From contig BJOX01000224.1 of assembly GCA_009731375.1 (NCBI GenBank), positions 331,550 to 395,549 of the forward strand: a stretch of 64,000 nt of DNA, given 5' to 3'. Origin of the DNA: Paulinella micropora (Eukaryota > Cercozoa > Imbricatea > Euglyphida). Below are positions 44,477 to 55,239 of the stretch, piece after piece. The stretch's first letter is position 1. Every line of letters starts with the position of its first letter. Both the position numbers and the translations under genes were made by a program. Below the pieces are notes generated by a model. That model was not told the origin of the DNA. It saw only the letters and a program-made list of their open reading frames with translations, and did not search any database.

Positions 44477-47400
44477 CTACGAAATCAAACACGTTGATAG
44501 AAAGAAGCACGTGCTAGGCATTAATGAAAGCCAGTACTGGGTTAAACTTACTGGAAACTTCACTTCTTTTAGTATGAATGATATTCTACAGTTCATTGAG
44601 ATAATACTGAATGACTTTATCAAAAAACAGATGCAAAGTAGTATGGTTAGTGTAAGTATCAAGTTCGTAGATTACTATGGAGCGGTATCTACGGGTTTGA
44701 AGACTATTAATCAGATTTCTGTCAGAGATGTTTTGGAAAGATTGTCAGCATTATTTCAAAGCAACGAAAGCATTTATACAGATGAAAAGGAGTCTAATAT
44801 GGATAAGTTTAGATTCGTTTTGAAATCTGTTGAAATGCAGACGGGCGGAACGAGGCTTCAAGTAATTAATAAATTGTATGTATATAAAAAAGAGAGGAGT
44901 AATTCAAATTAACAATACAGACAACATATGCTTAGCCAGAGCAATTGTTGTAGTAAAAGCAAAAATTGAAAAACATAAAAAATACAAGACAATAATGATG
45001 GGACGAAAACTACAGGAGGAGATGGCTTTGAAACTACACGAAGAAGCGAAAGTCATTCAGGATGTGTGCGGTATTCCTGAAATTAATACATTTGCTATCC
45101 ACATTAAATACAATCTGGTTATTGTTGAATTCCCTGACAAGATTGTTTATAAGACGGACCTGCTTAATGAAAAGGGCGAGCGACTTACGAACCTTTACAT
45201 ACTTAAGACAGAGAACCACTACGATGCGATAACCAATATGAAGTCTATGGTATGTAAAGAAAACTTCTGTGAGTTATGCTTAAGATGATTTCAAAAGCGA
45301 CACGCCTGCGAAGCTAAATGTAATATCTGCGAAACCAACCACAAGAGGACGAATTGCGATATCAAAGCGAAATGTCTTACGTGCGGACTTAATTACAGAA
45401 GGTCGCGGAGCGACCGTTCGCCCTACGGGCTGAACAGAAAGGACGAACACAAGTGCGGTTATGCGAAATGCCGTAATTGTAAGGAACTGAAACCACTTGA
45501 GCACCAATGCGAAATCGTGAAAAAAGACATATTACCTTTTTCAGAGAAATACATATTCTTTGACTTTGAAGCGACACAGGATACAGGCGAACACATGGTT
45601 AATCATTCGGAAAGTCAGTATTTCGATGCGAAGGAACCACCCGTCATTCATAAGAACATTGATGATTTCTGTAAGTGGGCTTTTGAATCTAAGCACAACG
45701 GCTTAACATTCATTGCCCATAACAGTCGCTGTTATGACTGCCAGTTTATTCTTAAATGGTTGGTAGATAACGGACAGGCACCATTTGTCATTTATCAAGG
45801 GGGTAAGATAATGATGATGACTTTAAAGAAATACCGCTTCATTGATAGTTTGAGTTTCTTGACTATGCCGTTGTCAGACTTTCCTAAGACATTCGGATTG
45901 AAGGAACTTAAAAAAGGCTTCTTCCCTCACTTCTTCAACACAGACAAGAATAAAAATTATGTTGGTGTTATGCCTCATAAGAAGCACTACGGCTACGACA
46001 CGATGAAAGATAAGAAAAGGGCGGAATTCTTAGAATGGTATGAAAGCCAAAGAAACAACACATTTGATATGGAAAAGGAAATTGCGGAATACTGTCATAG
46101 CGATGTTGATATATTGAGAAGGGGTTGTATGGATTTTAGAAAACAGTTTTTAGAATTCGGTATTGACCCGTTTCAATATACAACTATTGCGAGTTGTGTT
46201 ATGGCTTTGTATCGTGCTAAGTTTATGCCAGAGAATTCAATTGCTGTGTTGAAGGCGGAAAAGCAAAACAGGATAACCTCTCGGGCCTGTGTTGAATGGA
46301 TAGCTTACAGAAGCAGGTTAGACCAAACGTATATTAAACATGCTTTCATTGTTGGTGAGAAGATGTTTAATTTAGGACAGTCAAATGTTTATGTTGATGG
46401 CTGGGACGAAAAGACGAAAACCGCTTATGAGTTTTACGGGTGTCATTGGCACGGATGTCAGAAATGCTAGCAATACATTGAATATTAAGAAAAATAAGAC
46501 TATGGGAGAACTATATAAAAAACAAAAGAAAGAGAAGTTTTATTAAGCAAACCTTTTGGAGTATCAAAAGTTATTACTATCTGGGAATGTGAATGGAGAT
46601 TAATGAAAACGAGTGAAAGCCTAGCGGAAGATACTAATGAACGAATTACGGAACAAGAAGGACTGAACCCGCGAGAAGCAATGTTTGGAGGTAGAACGGA
46701 TGCTCTAACATTGTATTGGAAGTCAAGACACGACAGCGAATACGCAAAATACATTGATATATGCTCTCTGTATCCTACCGTTATGTTTTACGACCTTTAC
46801 CCTAGCGGACACCACGAAATCATTAGACCGAACAACGACGACGACCGAAAAGATATGAAAAACAAAATCATAAACAGAGAATATTTCGGAGTGGCTAAGG
46901 TTAAGATGCTACCGCCGAGAAATCTGCTTCACCCCGTTTTACCTAAGGCGGACAGAGGTAAGCTTATGTATTACTTATGCGACAAGTGCGGAATGACTGA
47001 ACAGAAAACCGAATGTAAGCACTCTGATAACGAGCGAGCAATAACGGGCACTTGGGCAACTCCTGAAATCTACCAGGCCTTAGACAAAGGCTATAAGTTG
47101 ATTAAGGTATATGAGGTATGGCACTGGAAGGAGAAGAGCAGTAGCCTATTCAAAGATTACATAAAAACTTTCTTAAAGGTTAAACAAGAGTCAAGCGGAT
47201 ATCCTGATGGCTGTATTTCACAGGAACAAAAAAGAAACTACATTGACAGTATGGAAATTAAAATGGGAAGTAAGATGGACGAAAACAAAATAGAAGAAAA
47301 CCCAGGACGACGAGCGGTTGCTAAGTTGTGCTTGAATAGCCTGTGGGGCAAGTTTGGTGAAAAGCAAAACAAAACTCAAAACAAAATGATTAAAGATAAA

Positions 47401-48138
47401 GATACCTTATACAAGTTAATGAACGATAAGTCAGTCGATAACATAAACATAAACATTATTAACGAAAAAATAATAGAAGCGAGTTATGACCTTAAACAAG
47501 ATGCGGTAAGCGACCCCGTGAAAACAAATATTGTAGTTGCTTTATTTACGACTTGCCACGCGAGGATTAGACTATATGAGATGATGGACAAACTAGACAA
47601 CAGAGTTCTATACCACGATACCGACAGTGTCATATACACAACAGACTTAACGAAAGGCGAAACAGATGTGAAAACGGGTAAGTTGTTAGGCGAATGGACG
47701 GACGAACTACACGGAGCAAAGATTATGACCTTTATCGGAGGTGGACCAAAGTGTTATGGATATGTCTTAGATAACGGCAAAGCAAGTATGAAAGTAAAAG
47801 GCTTTAGTATGAATTATGAAAACAATAAATCATTAAATTTACCAAATATGTTAAGTGTCATTAGTTGCGGACTTGGAATTAAAAACAACGACCTTATTGA
47901 GAACGGCAAGAATGAATTGTTAGAGTTGCTTAAAACTCAGGAAGAAAAATTGATTGCTAAACGAATTGAAAAATCTGGTAAAGTTGTTATTGTAGAGAAC
48001 AGCAAGATAACAAGAGATAAACAACAGAAAAAAATAACGAGTGAATACTTAGAAAAAATATTCAGCTTTACTTACACTAAAAGAAATATTATAGGTATTG
48101 TAGACAATGCGATTGAAACTAGACCATTCGGTTACTAA
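44463..48138 (+). pseudogene. polB: Protein-primed family B DNA polymerase (frameshifted)
   Basis: It would replicate the viral genome from a terminal protein. The N-terminal region (44463-44890) reads in one frame. A shift in an A6 run near 44885 moves it to the next, which holds a Cys/His-rich zinc region (45270-45510) interrupted by TGA at 45286-45288. Exonuclease motifs follow: FDFEATQ (Exo I, near 45560), HNSRCYDCQF (Exo II) and YCHSDVDILR (Exo III). Between 46466 and 46515 the frame slips and returns, the second slip in an A6 run. Polymerase motifs are complete: DICSLYP (A, near 46756), KLCLNSLWGKFG (B, near 47322) and HDTDS (C, near 47620). Length is typical for Polinton polymerases (about 1,200 codons). 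All catalytic residues are present, so only the frame is damaged. Confidence 0.92.
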
Positions 48139-48165
48139 ATGAAAAAGCTATAAAACATTTGATAA

Positions 48166-48861
48166 TTATTTATTTTTTGCCTTTTTACCTTTACCTTTAC
48201 CTTTAAAACTTCTAATCGTATGAATTCCTTTTTTTGGCTTCACTAACTTAGTATTTACAGCCGTAGCTCCTAACAATGAAACAGGGTCATATGCGGTTCG
48301 GTAGTTCGTCGTTAGCTTCGCAGTCTTCGCCCGCTTACCTTTTGAATTTACTTTCACAGCTACTCGGTCAATTACTCCTTCAATGAGGTCTCTTGTGCTA
48401 CTGCCTTTATTGTATGTTGTAGCCTTCACCCCAGTCTGTCGGCTTAAATCTTTTGCTATTGTGCCACCTAACGAATGACCCGTAAGCTCTACATTATCCT
48501 TACCATATTTCTTTATGACTTCATTAACCAGCTTCTGCTCTTCTTTGTATCTCGGTGTTCTTTTTAATACTCCCTTTACTAATGCTACATCTGTGAGTAA
48601 GTCTCGCTTATCCGCGGAGCCTCTAAATGCTACAATCGCCTTACCATCTTTTTCATACACCGTTGATTTCTCTTTGCTCGCGACTGGTTTCCATCCGTCA
48701 GCACCTTTTCTCTCTGACGAAGACAAATATACATCCTCTGATAACTCAGCACTGCCTCCCTTCTGCCTTCTGTATTCCTTACCAGCTTTTTTCAATGCCT
48801 CCCCATAGCTTATATTATGCTTAGCAGAGTAAGCCTTTACGAATTTAATCCACTCGGACAT
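48166..48861 (-). CDS. Class 3 lipase-like protein
   Basis: An intact 231-residue frame. The nucleophile elbow GHSLGGTIAKDL lies near residue 128. A likely acid is in YRTAYDPVSLLG (~190), and a likely His in GIHTIRSF (~213), giving a Ser-Asp-His triad as in class 3 triacylglycerol lipases. VAFRGSADKRD upstream matches the family's oxyanion-strand region. The first 35 residues (WIKFVKAYSAKHNISYGEAL) form a separate helical segment of a kind found in several proteins of giant viruses and PLVs, perhaps for virion packaging. The C-terminus is Lys/Gly-rich. Lipases are known in PLVs and virophages, probably acting on host membranes during entry or release. The start is fixed by the leader element beginning 2 bases before the ATG. 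Confidence 0.82.
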   Translation of the reverse strand: MSEWIKFVKAYSAKHNISYGEALKKAGKEYRRQKGGSAELSEDVYLSSSERKGADGWKPVASKEKSTVYEKDGKAIVAFRGSADKRDLLTDVALVKGVLKRTPRYKEEQKLVNEVIKKYGKDNVELTGHSLGGTIAKDLSRQTGVKATTYNKGSSTRDLIEGVIDRVAVKVNSKGKRAKTAKLTTNYRTAYDPVSLLGATAVNTKLVKPKKGIHTIRSFKGKGKGKKAKNK

Positions 48862-48900
48862 TCGCGGAGACTCCGCCTCCGCACCTCCGGTTTTGGTGAA
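48862..48900 (-). promoter_or_regulatory. Shared 5' leader element before the lipase
   Basis: Read on the minus strand: GCTTCACCAAAACC, then GGAGGTGCGGAGGCGGAG, then TCTCCGCGA and ATG. The end forms a small hairpin (GCGGA/TCCGC). The same core is present before the adhesin, ATPase and integrase reading frames. Confidence 0.7.
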
Positions 48901-48969
48901 GCTTTTTCAAAAGGTTCCTATATTAATTATTTATTTTTTATTTTTTTATACTGCCAACTATATACACCT

Positions 48970-49245
48970 ATGACCACCCTAACAAGACTGTGCGAGAAGT
49001 TCCAAAAACTTTCCATTGAAGGAGAAAAAAAATCTTTCTCGTTGGAAGATGTTCAAAAGGTAATGCACGACGAAATAAAAGCGATTGAAGAAAAGAGAAA
49101 TGCTCATCCAAAAGACACGTTTCATTTTGGTAAATACAAAGGCAAAAAAATAGAAGACATCGCAAAGATTGATAAGCCATATATTGAATGGTTAGTTCGT
49201 CAGCCGTGGTGCCGAAATAAAGATGAATTGAAGAAGTATTTGTAA
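48970..49245 (+). CDS. Small protein with ExoX C-terminal-like (FGKYKG) domain
   Basis: 91 residues from the ATG at 48970, which follows a TATATACACC element by a few bases. The C-terminal half, FHFGKYKGKKIEDIAKID then YIEWLVRQPW, fits the FGKYKGxxhxxhhxxDxxYhxWhh pattern of the small domain found at the end of exonuclease X-type proteins and as a stand-alone unit in many phages and giant viruses. No exonuclease domain is present, so it may be a nucleic-acid-binding adaptor. It is read divergently from the lipase, with about 110 bp of AT-rich promoter between them. Intact. Confidence 0.7.
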   Translation: MTTLTRLCEKFQKLSIEGEKKSFSLEDVQKVMHDEIKAIEEKRNAHPKDTFHFGKYKGKKIEDIAKIDKPYIEWLVRQPWCRNKDELKKYL

Positions 49246-49282
49246 AGTATTTTGTTTTTTTTTTGCTTCCGCGAAGGGGGTT

Positions 49283-49303
49283 GTAGGGGGCGAAGACCCC
49301 TAC
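49283..49303 (-). terminator. 3' hairpin of the adhesin-like gene
   Basis: GTAGGGG and CCCCTAC with a 7-base loop; the stem includes the stop codon, and ACAACCCCC follows on the minus strand. Same design as at 55222, 56483 and 61613. Confidence 0.65.
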
Positions 49304-50541
49304 TGGTCTTCTAAGAAATTAACTATAACACTCACATTTCCTCCATTATTAGCAGTCGCGACAGACTTTTGTAAAAATGTTAGATTTTCACCAGGTGAGA
49401 GTTGTATGTCGTAAGTTCGCAGGTCAATAAGCTGGCTTGAAGTAGCATTAACATACAGTTTTAGAATTACGTCTGTTATAGTGGCACCACCAAGGGCAGT
49501 CGCAGCGGTATCCTTTGATACGATTGAAGTTTTGGTATCAATATCCGCAAAGTTCTCGCCAGTAAGTGCTCCAGTCGTTTTCACAATCCGCACTATATTA
49601 ACTTTGGTGTCTTCGTTTGATATGCTCACGAGAGATGGATAAACAATTGAATAATTGGTCACACCATTAAAAGTTGTTTTATTTTTTATGCTAATAATTG
49701 GGCCTTCCGTTGTGCTAGCTGGCTCACTACCTTCCGCTTCGTTTGATATGCTTGAATTAATAGTGTTGGTGCCCTCAATAAACATACTACAACTGGCTGT
49801 TTTTAATGTTTGATTAGCATTACCAGTTCCATAATTTCTAATACAAGCTGAAAAAGGTAGGGTTGTATTTGAAAGACTAACACCCACATTCGCATTCGCA
49901 TACCTTATTGTATGAACCAGCTGAAATTCTCCACTTTCTATGTAGAACCTTATAGCACCAAAGCCAAGATATTGAAATTTAATCTGGAATACATTCCCGG
50001 CTTTGGTCCAATCTATGATATGCATAATTTTGGTTCCATCACAAGGGTCATCCCAGGTCGCCTGGGGAATAAGTGTCGGCACCCCTCCTTTAACACTGGC
50101 AATATTCATACCAGTCGCTTTTATTTTGTAAAAATAGAAGCCATAAGTAAAATCACTTTCACCTATGCCGATATATGAATTGTAGTCTTTCGTTTCATCA
50201 GTAGTCCATAAAGCAGTAAATCGTGTTAGAACTCCCATACCTGTTCTGTATTTAATTCTTTTTTTACTAGTCAATACAGCATTCGCGGTCGTCTTCACAT
50301 CTGTTTTAAGTTCGGCCATATTCGCATTAAATGAAATGGTAGCATCAGTTTGAGCTAATGTCCATATTCGTGTATTGATAGTGTATGGGAAAATCTCTTG
50401 TAATACTGGTGTTAATTGACCGACCAATGCTTCGCCGAAAGCGTTTTTCATACTATTGGTTTCAACATTTCCGTCATATCCGACTTTGACATTTATGAAG
50501 TCTCCGTCAGGGTCTTGTGCTATCAAATTTCGTTGGTGCAT
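49300..50541 (-). CDS. Virion surface (adhesin-like) protein
   Basis: An intact 413-residue, Ser/Thr/Asn-rich, beta-type protein. Residues 1-60 contain FGEALVGQLTPVLQEIFPY, a helical attachment region. Residues 85-250 follow a pattern I recognise from structural and adhesion proteins of phages and protist viruses: YIGIGESDFTYGFYFYKI, then VFQIKFQYLGFGAIRFYIES, then LVHTIRYANANVGVSLSN, then ACIRNYGTGNANQT. These suggest a concanavalin- or jelly-roll-like binding domain. The C-terminal 150 residues are a second beta-rich domain. It is transcribed with the capsid gene and probably decorates the particle or binds the host cell. The leader element ends 10 bp before the ATG at 50541. Confidence 0.6.
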   Translation of the reverse strand: MHQRNLIAQDPDGDFINVKVGYDGNVETNSMKNAFGEALVGQLTPVLQEIFPYTINTRIWTLAQTDATISFNANMAELKTDVKTTANAVLTSKKRIKYRTGMGVLTRFTALWTTDETKDYNSYIGIGESDFTYGFYFYKIKATGMNIASVKGGVPTLIPQATWDDPCDGTKIMHIIDWTKAGNVFQIKFQYLGFGAIRFYIESGEFQLVHTIRYANANVGVSLSNTTLPFSACIRNYGTGNANQTLKTASCSMFIEGTNTINSSISNEAEGSEPASTTEGPIISIKNKTTFNGVTNYSIVYPSLVSISNEDTKVNIVRIVKTTGALTGENFADIDTKTSIVSKDTAATALGGATITDVILKLYVNATSSQLIDLRTYDIQLSPGENLTFLQKSVATANNGGNVSVIVNFLEDQ

Positions 50542-50600
50542 AGAAGCTTTTGCAGAGACTCCGCCTCCGCACCTCCGTTTTTTGGTGAAGCTTTTTTTAA
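50542..50600 (-). promoter_or_regulatory. Shared 5' leader element before the adhesin-like gene
   Basis: On the minus strand AAAGCTTCACCAAAAAACGG leads into GGAGGTGCGGAGGCGGAG and TCTCTGC, followed by 10 bases and ATG. The upstream AACCTTTTTTT...AAAGCTTCACC part also matches the lipase leader, extending the similarity to about 60 bp. Confidence 0.7.
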
Positions 50601-50665
50601 AAAAAGGTTCGTATATTCTAAGAAAAAAATATATCTAAATTTTTTATTAATTTTTTTGGTGTTCA

Positions 50666-52192
50666 TTAATTTCTGGTAATGGTGCCATTCTTAACATTTA
50701 CTTCTTGCTGAGTTACGACAAATATGTAATGATTGGCCGCAATATTCGCAGTGGTTCCGATAAATTCCCATCGTCGCTCAGTGTCTAGACTTATTCCACT
50801 GATTTCATTTTGGTCCTTGCTCCACAGCGGACGGGTATTGTCAAAGCTATCACACCAAAACCAGTTGTATTGATAAACATTGCTATTCATCAAAGAAGAG
50901 CCTTCCAACTTCGGTTTAAGATACATATAGTCTTCTAGTTTTCCAGTTTGACAATCAACATTGAATTCCTGAAGTCGTGCTCCGTCTAGTATAGTATAAA
51001 AAGTTTGGACCTTAGAACCGAGCAGGTTGCTATTGTCGTAGGCAGTGTTCTTATTTTCGGTTGTGTTGAAGACAGAGTGATAAATTTTCTTAATTCGCCG
51101 TCCGTGGCCTCTGTCAAATCTAAGTATAACATTTTGAAAAGTTGAAGCTACTCCGACAGTGTTTTCATACAAATAAGAATAATCAATGTTGAAGCTCATA
51201 CCTTCGGGGCTCATAATCTTCTGTTGAATTGATTGAACGACGTCGGGGTTAGTTTCAACAGCTAAGAAAAGGCTGAGATTAGTAATAGTAACATTCGAAT
51301 CCGCCACCGCAACAGTGCCTCCGCCAGTAGAAAGAGCATCATTGTTATAATGAAAGATTTTGGGTGTCAGTTGCCAAACAATCCGCAAAGTCAAAATTTC
51401 TGGAAACATAATAGTTTTATCCAGAGCGAAAATAGTATTGTAAAGCATTCCAAGATTAATCTTAACATTAACACTCGGGCTGGCATTATTAATAGTTCCA
51501 GCTGAAAAATACTTAGCCTCATTAAAAGCAACATTAACGAACTTACTCACACCAGTCTCATTCGCAATAAGGGCATCATCGTGTCGGCGGGCATTTGTGG
51601 AGGGTTGTGCCATCCAAGCCTTTAATGCTGCCTGAACCTGAGCCTTCGCAACATCAATGCCTGTATTAATTTGCCCCGCCGCATTTCCTGCTATTGCCGA
51701 AGCAGTCAATGCTGTTTGTAATGCGGCCAACCTTGTAGCATCGCTAGCGGGTTGAAATGTAGTTGTAGCATTACACTTTTGAAGCATACAACCAGCTCCA
51801 CTTCCATTATCGTGGTTTTCCAAAGCGAGTAAATCATCAATGGAGGTTTCGGGTTTCCAAATCATCTTGGTGATATTTCCGACTTCGTTGATGTCGCACA
51901 GATAAGCACCACCTCTCGTAATCAATTGAATTTGTCTAATTGGGGCCAAGCAATCCATAAAGCATTTATTGTAGTTTCCAGCCTTCGCATCTGGAGCATA
52001 ATTAAAACTCAAAACAGAGCGAGCCAAGTTAAACGGGCGGCTGATAAGGTCAAAGTTGCTTTCCTGTCCTCCTGCGGTAGACACAGTGATATTAATAGAA
52101 CCCTCACGAGGGGTAAGCTTATTCAAACGATAAGAAGCACTGATGTAGTCAGTCCTGCTAAAATCTAGTTCGCCTCCGTGTTGTGTAGGCAT
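50666..52192 (-). CDS. MCP: Major capsid protein (double jelly-roll)
   Basis: An intact 508-residue frame. It opens with HGGELDFSRTDYISASYRLN and continues with FNLARSVLSFNYAPDAKAGN, APIRQIQLITRGGAYLCDIN and KPETSIDDLLALENHDN, a sequence order characteristic of PLV major capsid proteins, which fold as double jelly-rolls and form the trimeric hexon-like capsomers of icosahedral particles. Length is in the usual range (450-600). It is upstream of the adhesin gene and downstream of the penton gene on the same strand, as expected for a late structural block. Unlike most of its neighbours it carries no break, which argues against very old decay. Confidence 0.88.
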   Translation of the reverse strand: MPTQHGGELDFSRTDYISASYRLNKLTPREGSINITVSTAGGQESNFDLISRPFNLARSVLSFNYAPDAKAGNYNKCFMDCLAPIRQIQLITRGGAYLCDINEVGNITKMIWKPETSIDDLLALENHDNGSGAGCMLQKCNATTTFQPASDATRLAALQTALTASAIAGNAAGQINTGIDVAKAQVQAALKAWMAQPSTNARRHDDALIANETGVSKFVNVAFNEAKYFSAGTINNASPSVNVKINLGMLYNTIFALDKTIMFPEILTLRIVWQLTPKIFHYNNDALSTGGGTVAVADSNVTITNLSLFLAVETNPDVVQSIQQKIMSPEGMSFNIDYSYLYENTVGVASTFQNVILRFDRGHGRRIKKIYHSVFNTTENKNTAYDNSNLLGSKVQTFYTILDGARLQEFNVDCQTGKLEDYMYLKPKLEGSSLMNSNVYQYNWFWCDSFDNTRPLWSKDQNEISGISLDTERRWEFIGTTANIAANHYIFVVTQQEVNVKNGTITRN

Positions 52193-52257
52193 TTTTTTTT
52201 ATTCTTTTTTCGGTTGTCCTATAATGTAATATAAGAAAAAAATAATTCCAAAATTAA

Positions 52258-53086
52258 TTAACGGTTTTTTAACAAATTAAAAAATGATGTAAATAAATTA
52301 AAATAATTCGTTTCCTTGTAAATCAACAATGTCATAACAATGCCGAGCCCGTTGAGATTAACTGGTTGGTCGTTTTCGTCAGTTAAGTAAAACCGATACA
52401 CATTGCTTGAACTAGTAGATAGTCGTTTTCCGTATTCACTACCAGACCCGTCGTAGATAACAGAACCGAACGGAATTTCATTCGCCGTGTATATTTCTTG
52501 GAGCACGTGGTTATCGCCTTCGCCTACTAAATCTGGCTGTAAATATAATGTTTTTCACCTGTCATTATGACGTTTGGAGACCTAATGGTATTATTAGCAA
52601 AGAAATATGTTGAGTCGCGGTCAAAACCCATTACTTCGTGAATACGTGTTTCGGTGTCAAATATAAACCGCGGTTGAATTCCTCCATTGTTCGCTACTGT
52701 AAATAATAGCTTACCGTCTTCTGGGTCGGTGTTTGTGTTGTTGCTCGTAACGGCGTATGTGTAGTCGTTGGGGCTGTCTGCGGTTAGAACCTCGGCCAGT
52801 TTATTTTTTAAGTTGTTCATCGTGTAGTTGCCCTCGGGTATCGTAATCAGAGCCTCAAATCCATCTTCACTCAGAGTAAAAGTATTATAGGGCTCGCCAC
52901 AGAGTAACACGACTTCGGCACATAGATATGTAAAATTTTACAATGGGTGGGATTATCTAGCGATTTCATATCAATGGAGTGAGTAAAATCACTGTCCGTG
53001 CCGTTTATCCTATTTTTGCTGTTGACATAGTAAATGTTGCTACTTCGCCCGCCTCTATATTCCATTTGTAAGAGCTTTTTTTTCAA
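52258..53086 (-). pseudogene. Minor capsid (penton) protein, two frameshifts
   Basis: Three consecutive minus frames make one protein of about 270 residues: 53086 to about 52890, 52910-52527, and 52525-52258. The start MEYRGGRSSNIYYVNSKNRI (the second Met of the frame), followed by IYVPKSCYSV, YNTFTLSEDG, ITIPEGNYTMNNLKNKLAEV and VMGFDRDSTYFF, matches the single jelly-roll penton protein of Polintons, PLVs and virophages. It would occupy the fivefold vertices of the capsid. Shifts lie near 52890-52910 and near 52515-52535 (beside T5). It follows a TATATATTAGAAAATATAT promoter-like stretch at 53115-53140. Confidence 0.8.
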
Positions 53087-53175
53087 AAAACCTCCTACGA
53101 CCTCAAAAAATTATACTGTATATATTAGAAAATATATTTTTTCTTTTAATTACATACCACAACGGAGGGGGTGCT

Positions 53176-53651
53176 CTAAATAAAGGTATCAAAACCATAG
53201 CCGTTCTGTGTTTTCAACTCTTCCGCTTCTTTTTCTTTTAAGTCTGTCCAACCGCTGGCGAATTTAAACCTATTACCTTTCGCCCGCTCTAACAAAAACC
53301 TAATACTATGCCACCCGCAGGTATCTGTTGTGTTGCTTTGGTTTTTAACCTGATTAACCTTCATAAGCAGATATGTGTTCGGCTTACTCTTGTCAATAAG
53401 CTGTTTCATTTGGTGTAGAAATAGCTCAGTCGGCTTATACAGTGCGAGTGGGTCGTAGATTTCAATAGAGTCGTCTTTAATTAGGTCAACCCAAACAGCA
53501 ATCCAATGTGAGCCTGGTTGACTAGACTTGTCCAAGTTCATAATAAATCCATACTTCTTTCTTTTTCTGGTTTAAGTTTGTTTATTTCATCGCTGGCTAC
53601 TGTTCCCAAATACCATTCGTATTTCATAATGTCGTCTGTTTCATCAGTCAT
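53176..53651 (-). pseudogene. Adenain-like cysteine protease, frameshifted
   Basis: About 158 residues. The first frame begins at ATG 53651, overlapping the previous gene's stop (TAATG). After about 25 codons a shift near 53565-53580 moves it to the frame of 53541-53176. Catalytic elements: His in GSHWIAVWVDL, an acidic residue in IEIYDPLA, Gln in NQVKNQSN and Cys in DTCGWHSIRFLL, the order of adenovirus-type and Ulp1-type (C5/C48) proteases. In related viruses this enzyme cleaves capsid and core proteins during virion maturation. Size is slightly below the usual 180-200. Catalytic residues are complete. Confidence 0.82.
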
Positions 53652-53938
53652 TAAACCTCTGCCAGCCCCGCTTGCTCATCTACTGCCCCATCTACTGCCA
53701 CCGTTTGCTCATCTACTGCCCCATCTACTGCCTCAGTTTGTGGTTGAACTTCTGGTGTCTGAACTTCTGGCGGTTGAACTTCCTCGGTTGTTTCAATGCA
53801 GAGATTATTTGAAACTTGATTTTTAATATTTGGGTCGCTTCTCATTTCGGATACTAAGTTATTTACATATTCCTTCTTCTTCATTTTTTTCTTGTATTTG
53901 CCCTTCTTTAAATATTTCTTAATTGTTGCTATTGTCAA
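53651..53938 (-). CDS. Small hypothetical protein with Glu-Val-Gln-Pro repeats
   Basis: 95 residues: a very basic N-terminal third (IKKYLKKGKYKKKMKKKEY), a short helical part (VNNLVSEMRSDPN), then repeats of VQPPE/VQTPE and two copies of VDGAVDEQ. Its TAA overlaps the ATG of the protease gene, so the two are probably co-expressed. No family recognised; the basic start fits a DNA-binding core or capsid-interior protein. Confidence 0.55.
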   Translation of the reverse strand: MTIATIKKYLKKGKYKKKMKKKEYVNNLVSEMRSDPNIKNQVSNNLCIETTEEVQPPEVQTPEVQPQTEAVDGAVDEQTVAVDGAVDEQAGLAEV

Positions 53939-53949
53939 AAGTTTGTGGA

Positions 53950-55153
53950 TTAATTCTCAATCGTTCTTGGTCCAGCACCAGCTTGGTTTATACCCAAATA
54001 ATCAGCGAGTTTCTTTCTCATTTCATTCTGGTCTATTCCTAAATCAATACCTTCATCTACTAAAACTTGCGCCATACCCGCAGTCGTGTGTTTTCCTTTA
54101 ACTTTTTTTGGTGGTTGTTTGCCTTCGGCTATCATTTTCGCTTCCAAAGCAGGGCCCAAAGTTTTTGGTATATCCAATTTCGGATACTTGTAATCATTTC
54201 TTAAACCTGCGGATATGTATGATATTTTATCTTTAATTTCAAAGTGTTTCGCTTTAGCCTCCGCTTGCTTTTTTGCCTCTTCTAATTCTTTTTTGTATTG
54301 CTCTGCCAGTGCTTTTTGCTCATCTGCTGTTTGTCCTGCGGCTATCGCACTCTCTACTCCTATACCAAGTTTTTGAAATTCTGTTTTGCTCAGCTTGTTA
54401 ATAAATTTCTTTGTAAATCCCGCTGTTTCCGTCAATAATTTAATATACTTTTCTTTTAATTCCTTTCCACTTTTCTCTCTTCTTTTGTTTTCAATGGCAT
54501 CTGTTTTTCTTCTGGTGCTTGTGGTGCTTGTCCTTGTGGTGCTTGTGGTGCTTGGGGTTGTGGTCCTAGTTGTGGTGGTCCTAGTTGTGGTGCTTGTGGT
54601 GGTCCTTGTGGTGGTGCTTGGGGTGGTGATTGGGGTGGTCCTTGTGTGATATATTGAGGGTGGAATGGTGGCAATAACAGTTTTCTATCTTGTTCAAATT
54701 TTACATCCTCTATAAGTTTTTGCTCTCTTTCGCCTCCCTTATTAATTCTTCTTGTCTTTCCTTGATTTCTGCATTCTCCTTCCTCTCTATTCTTTTCTTC
54801 TCATCTTCTGCCTGTTTTCTTAACTTCTTTTCCTTTTCCTCCTGCTCGTGTATTAGTTCATATTTTTTCAGCAGGTTGTTTTGTATCTGGTTGCGGTTCT
54901 CGTGTTCAAGACGATTGAATTCGGACTTAACTATTCGCTCTTTTGTCTTTCGTGTTTTCTTCGTTTTATTGTCCCCTTTCATATATTTCAGAAACAGTTT
55001 AACGATTTGAAGTGTTGAAAGGTCATTAGTTTTCTTTCCGAAGTTGAGATATGCTCGTTTACCTTTCACTTTAATATACGGTCGGCCATCTTTGGTTCTG
55101 TATATCCTCGGCGGTCGTTGTTTTCGCGCACCTCCACGAGTTTTGGTCTTCAT
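53950..55153 (-). pseudogene. Basic, coiled-coil and Pro/Gln-rich virion-like protein, two frameshifts
   Basis: Three frames make one product of about 400 residues. 55153 to about 54725 begins MKTKTRGGARKQ and has a small folded motif (RIYRTKDGRPYIKVKGKRAYLNFGKK) seen in other PLV proteins, then a long Lys/Glu coiled coil (ELIHEQEEKEKKLRKQAEDE). After a shift near a T5 run at 54725, the middle (to about 54475) is Pro/Gln/Gly-rich with PPQAPPQGPP repeats. After a second shift, KELKEKYIKLLTETAGFTKK and a charged helical region end at 53950 (GINQAGAGPRT). Likely an internal virion protein. Whether it is one gene or two is not settled by the sequence. Confidence 0.55.
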
Positions 55154-55221
55154 ATTGTATATATTATTAGTAAAAAAAATAATAGAAGGTTTAGTTTTTT
55201 ATTTGAACCCACCAGGGGGTT

Positions 55222-55239
55222 GTAGGGGCTTGTCCCTAC
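55222..55239 (-). terminator. 3' hairpin after the small basic GYG protein gene
   Basis: GTAGGG and CCCTAC with a 6-base loop just before the coding end on the minus strand; CAACCCCC follows, as in the other copies. Confidence 0.65.
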
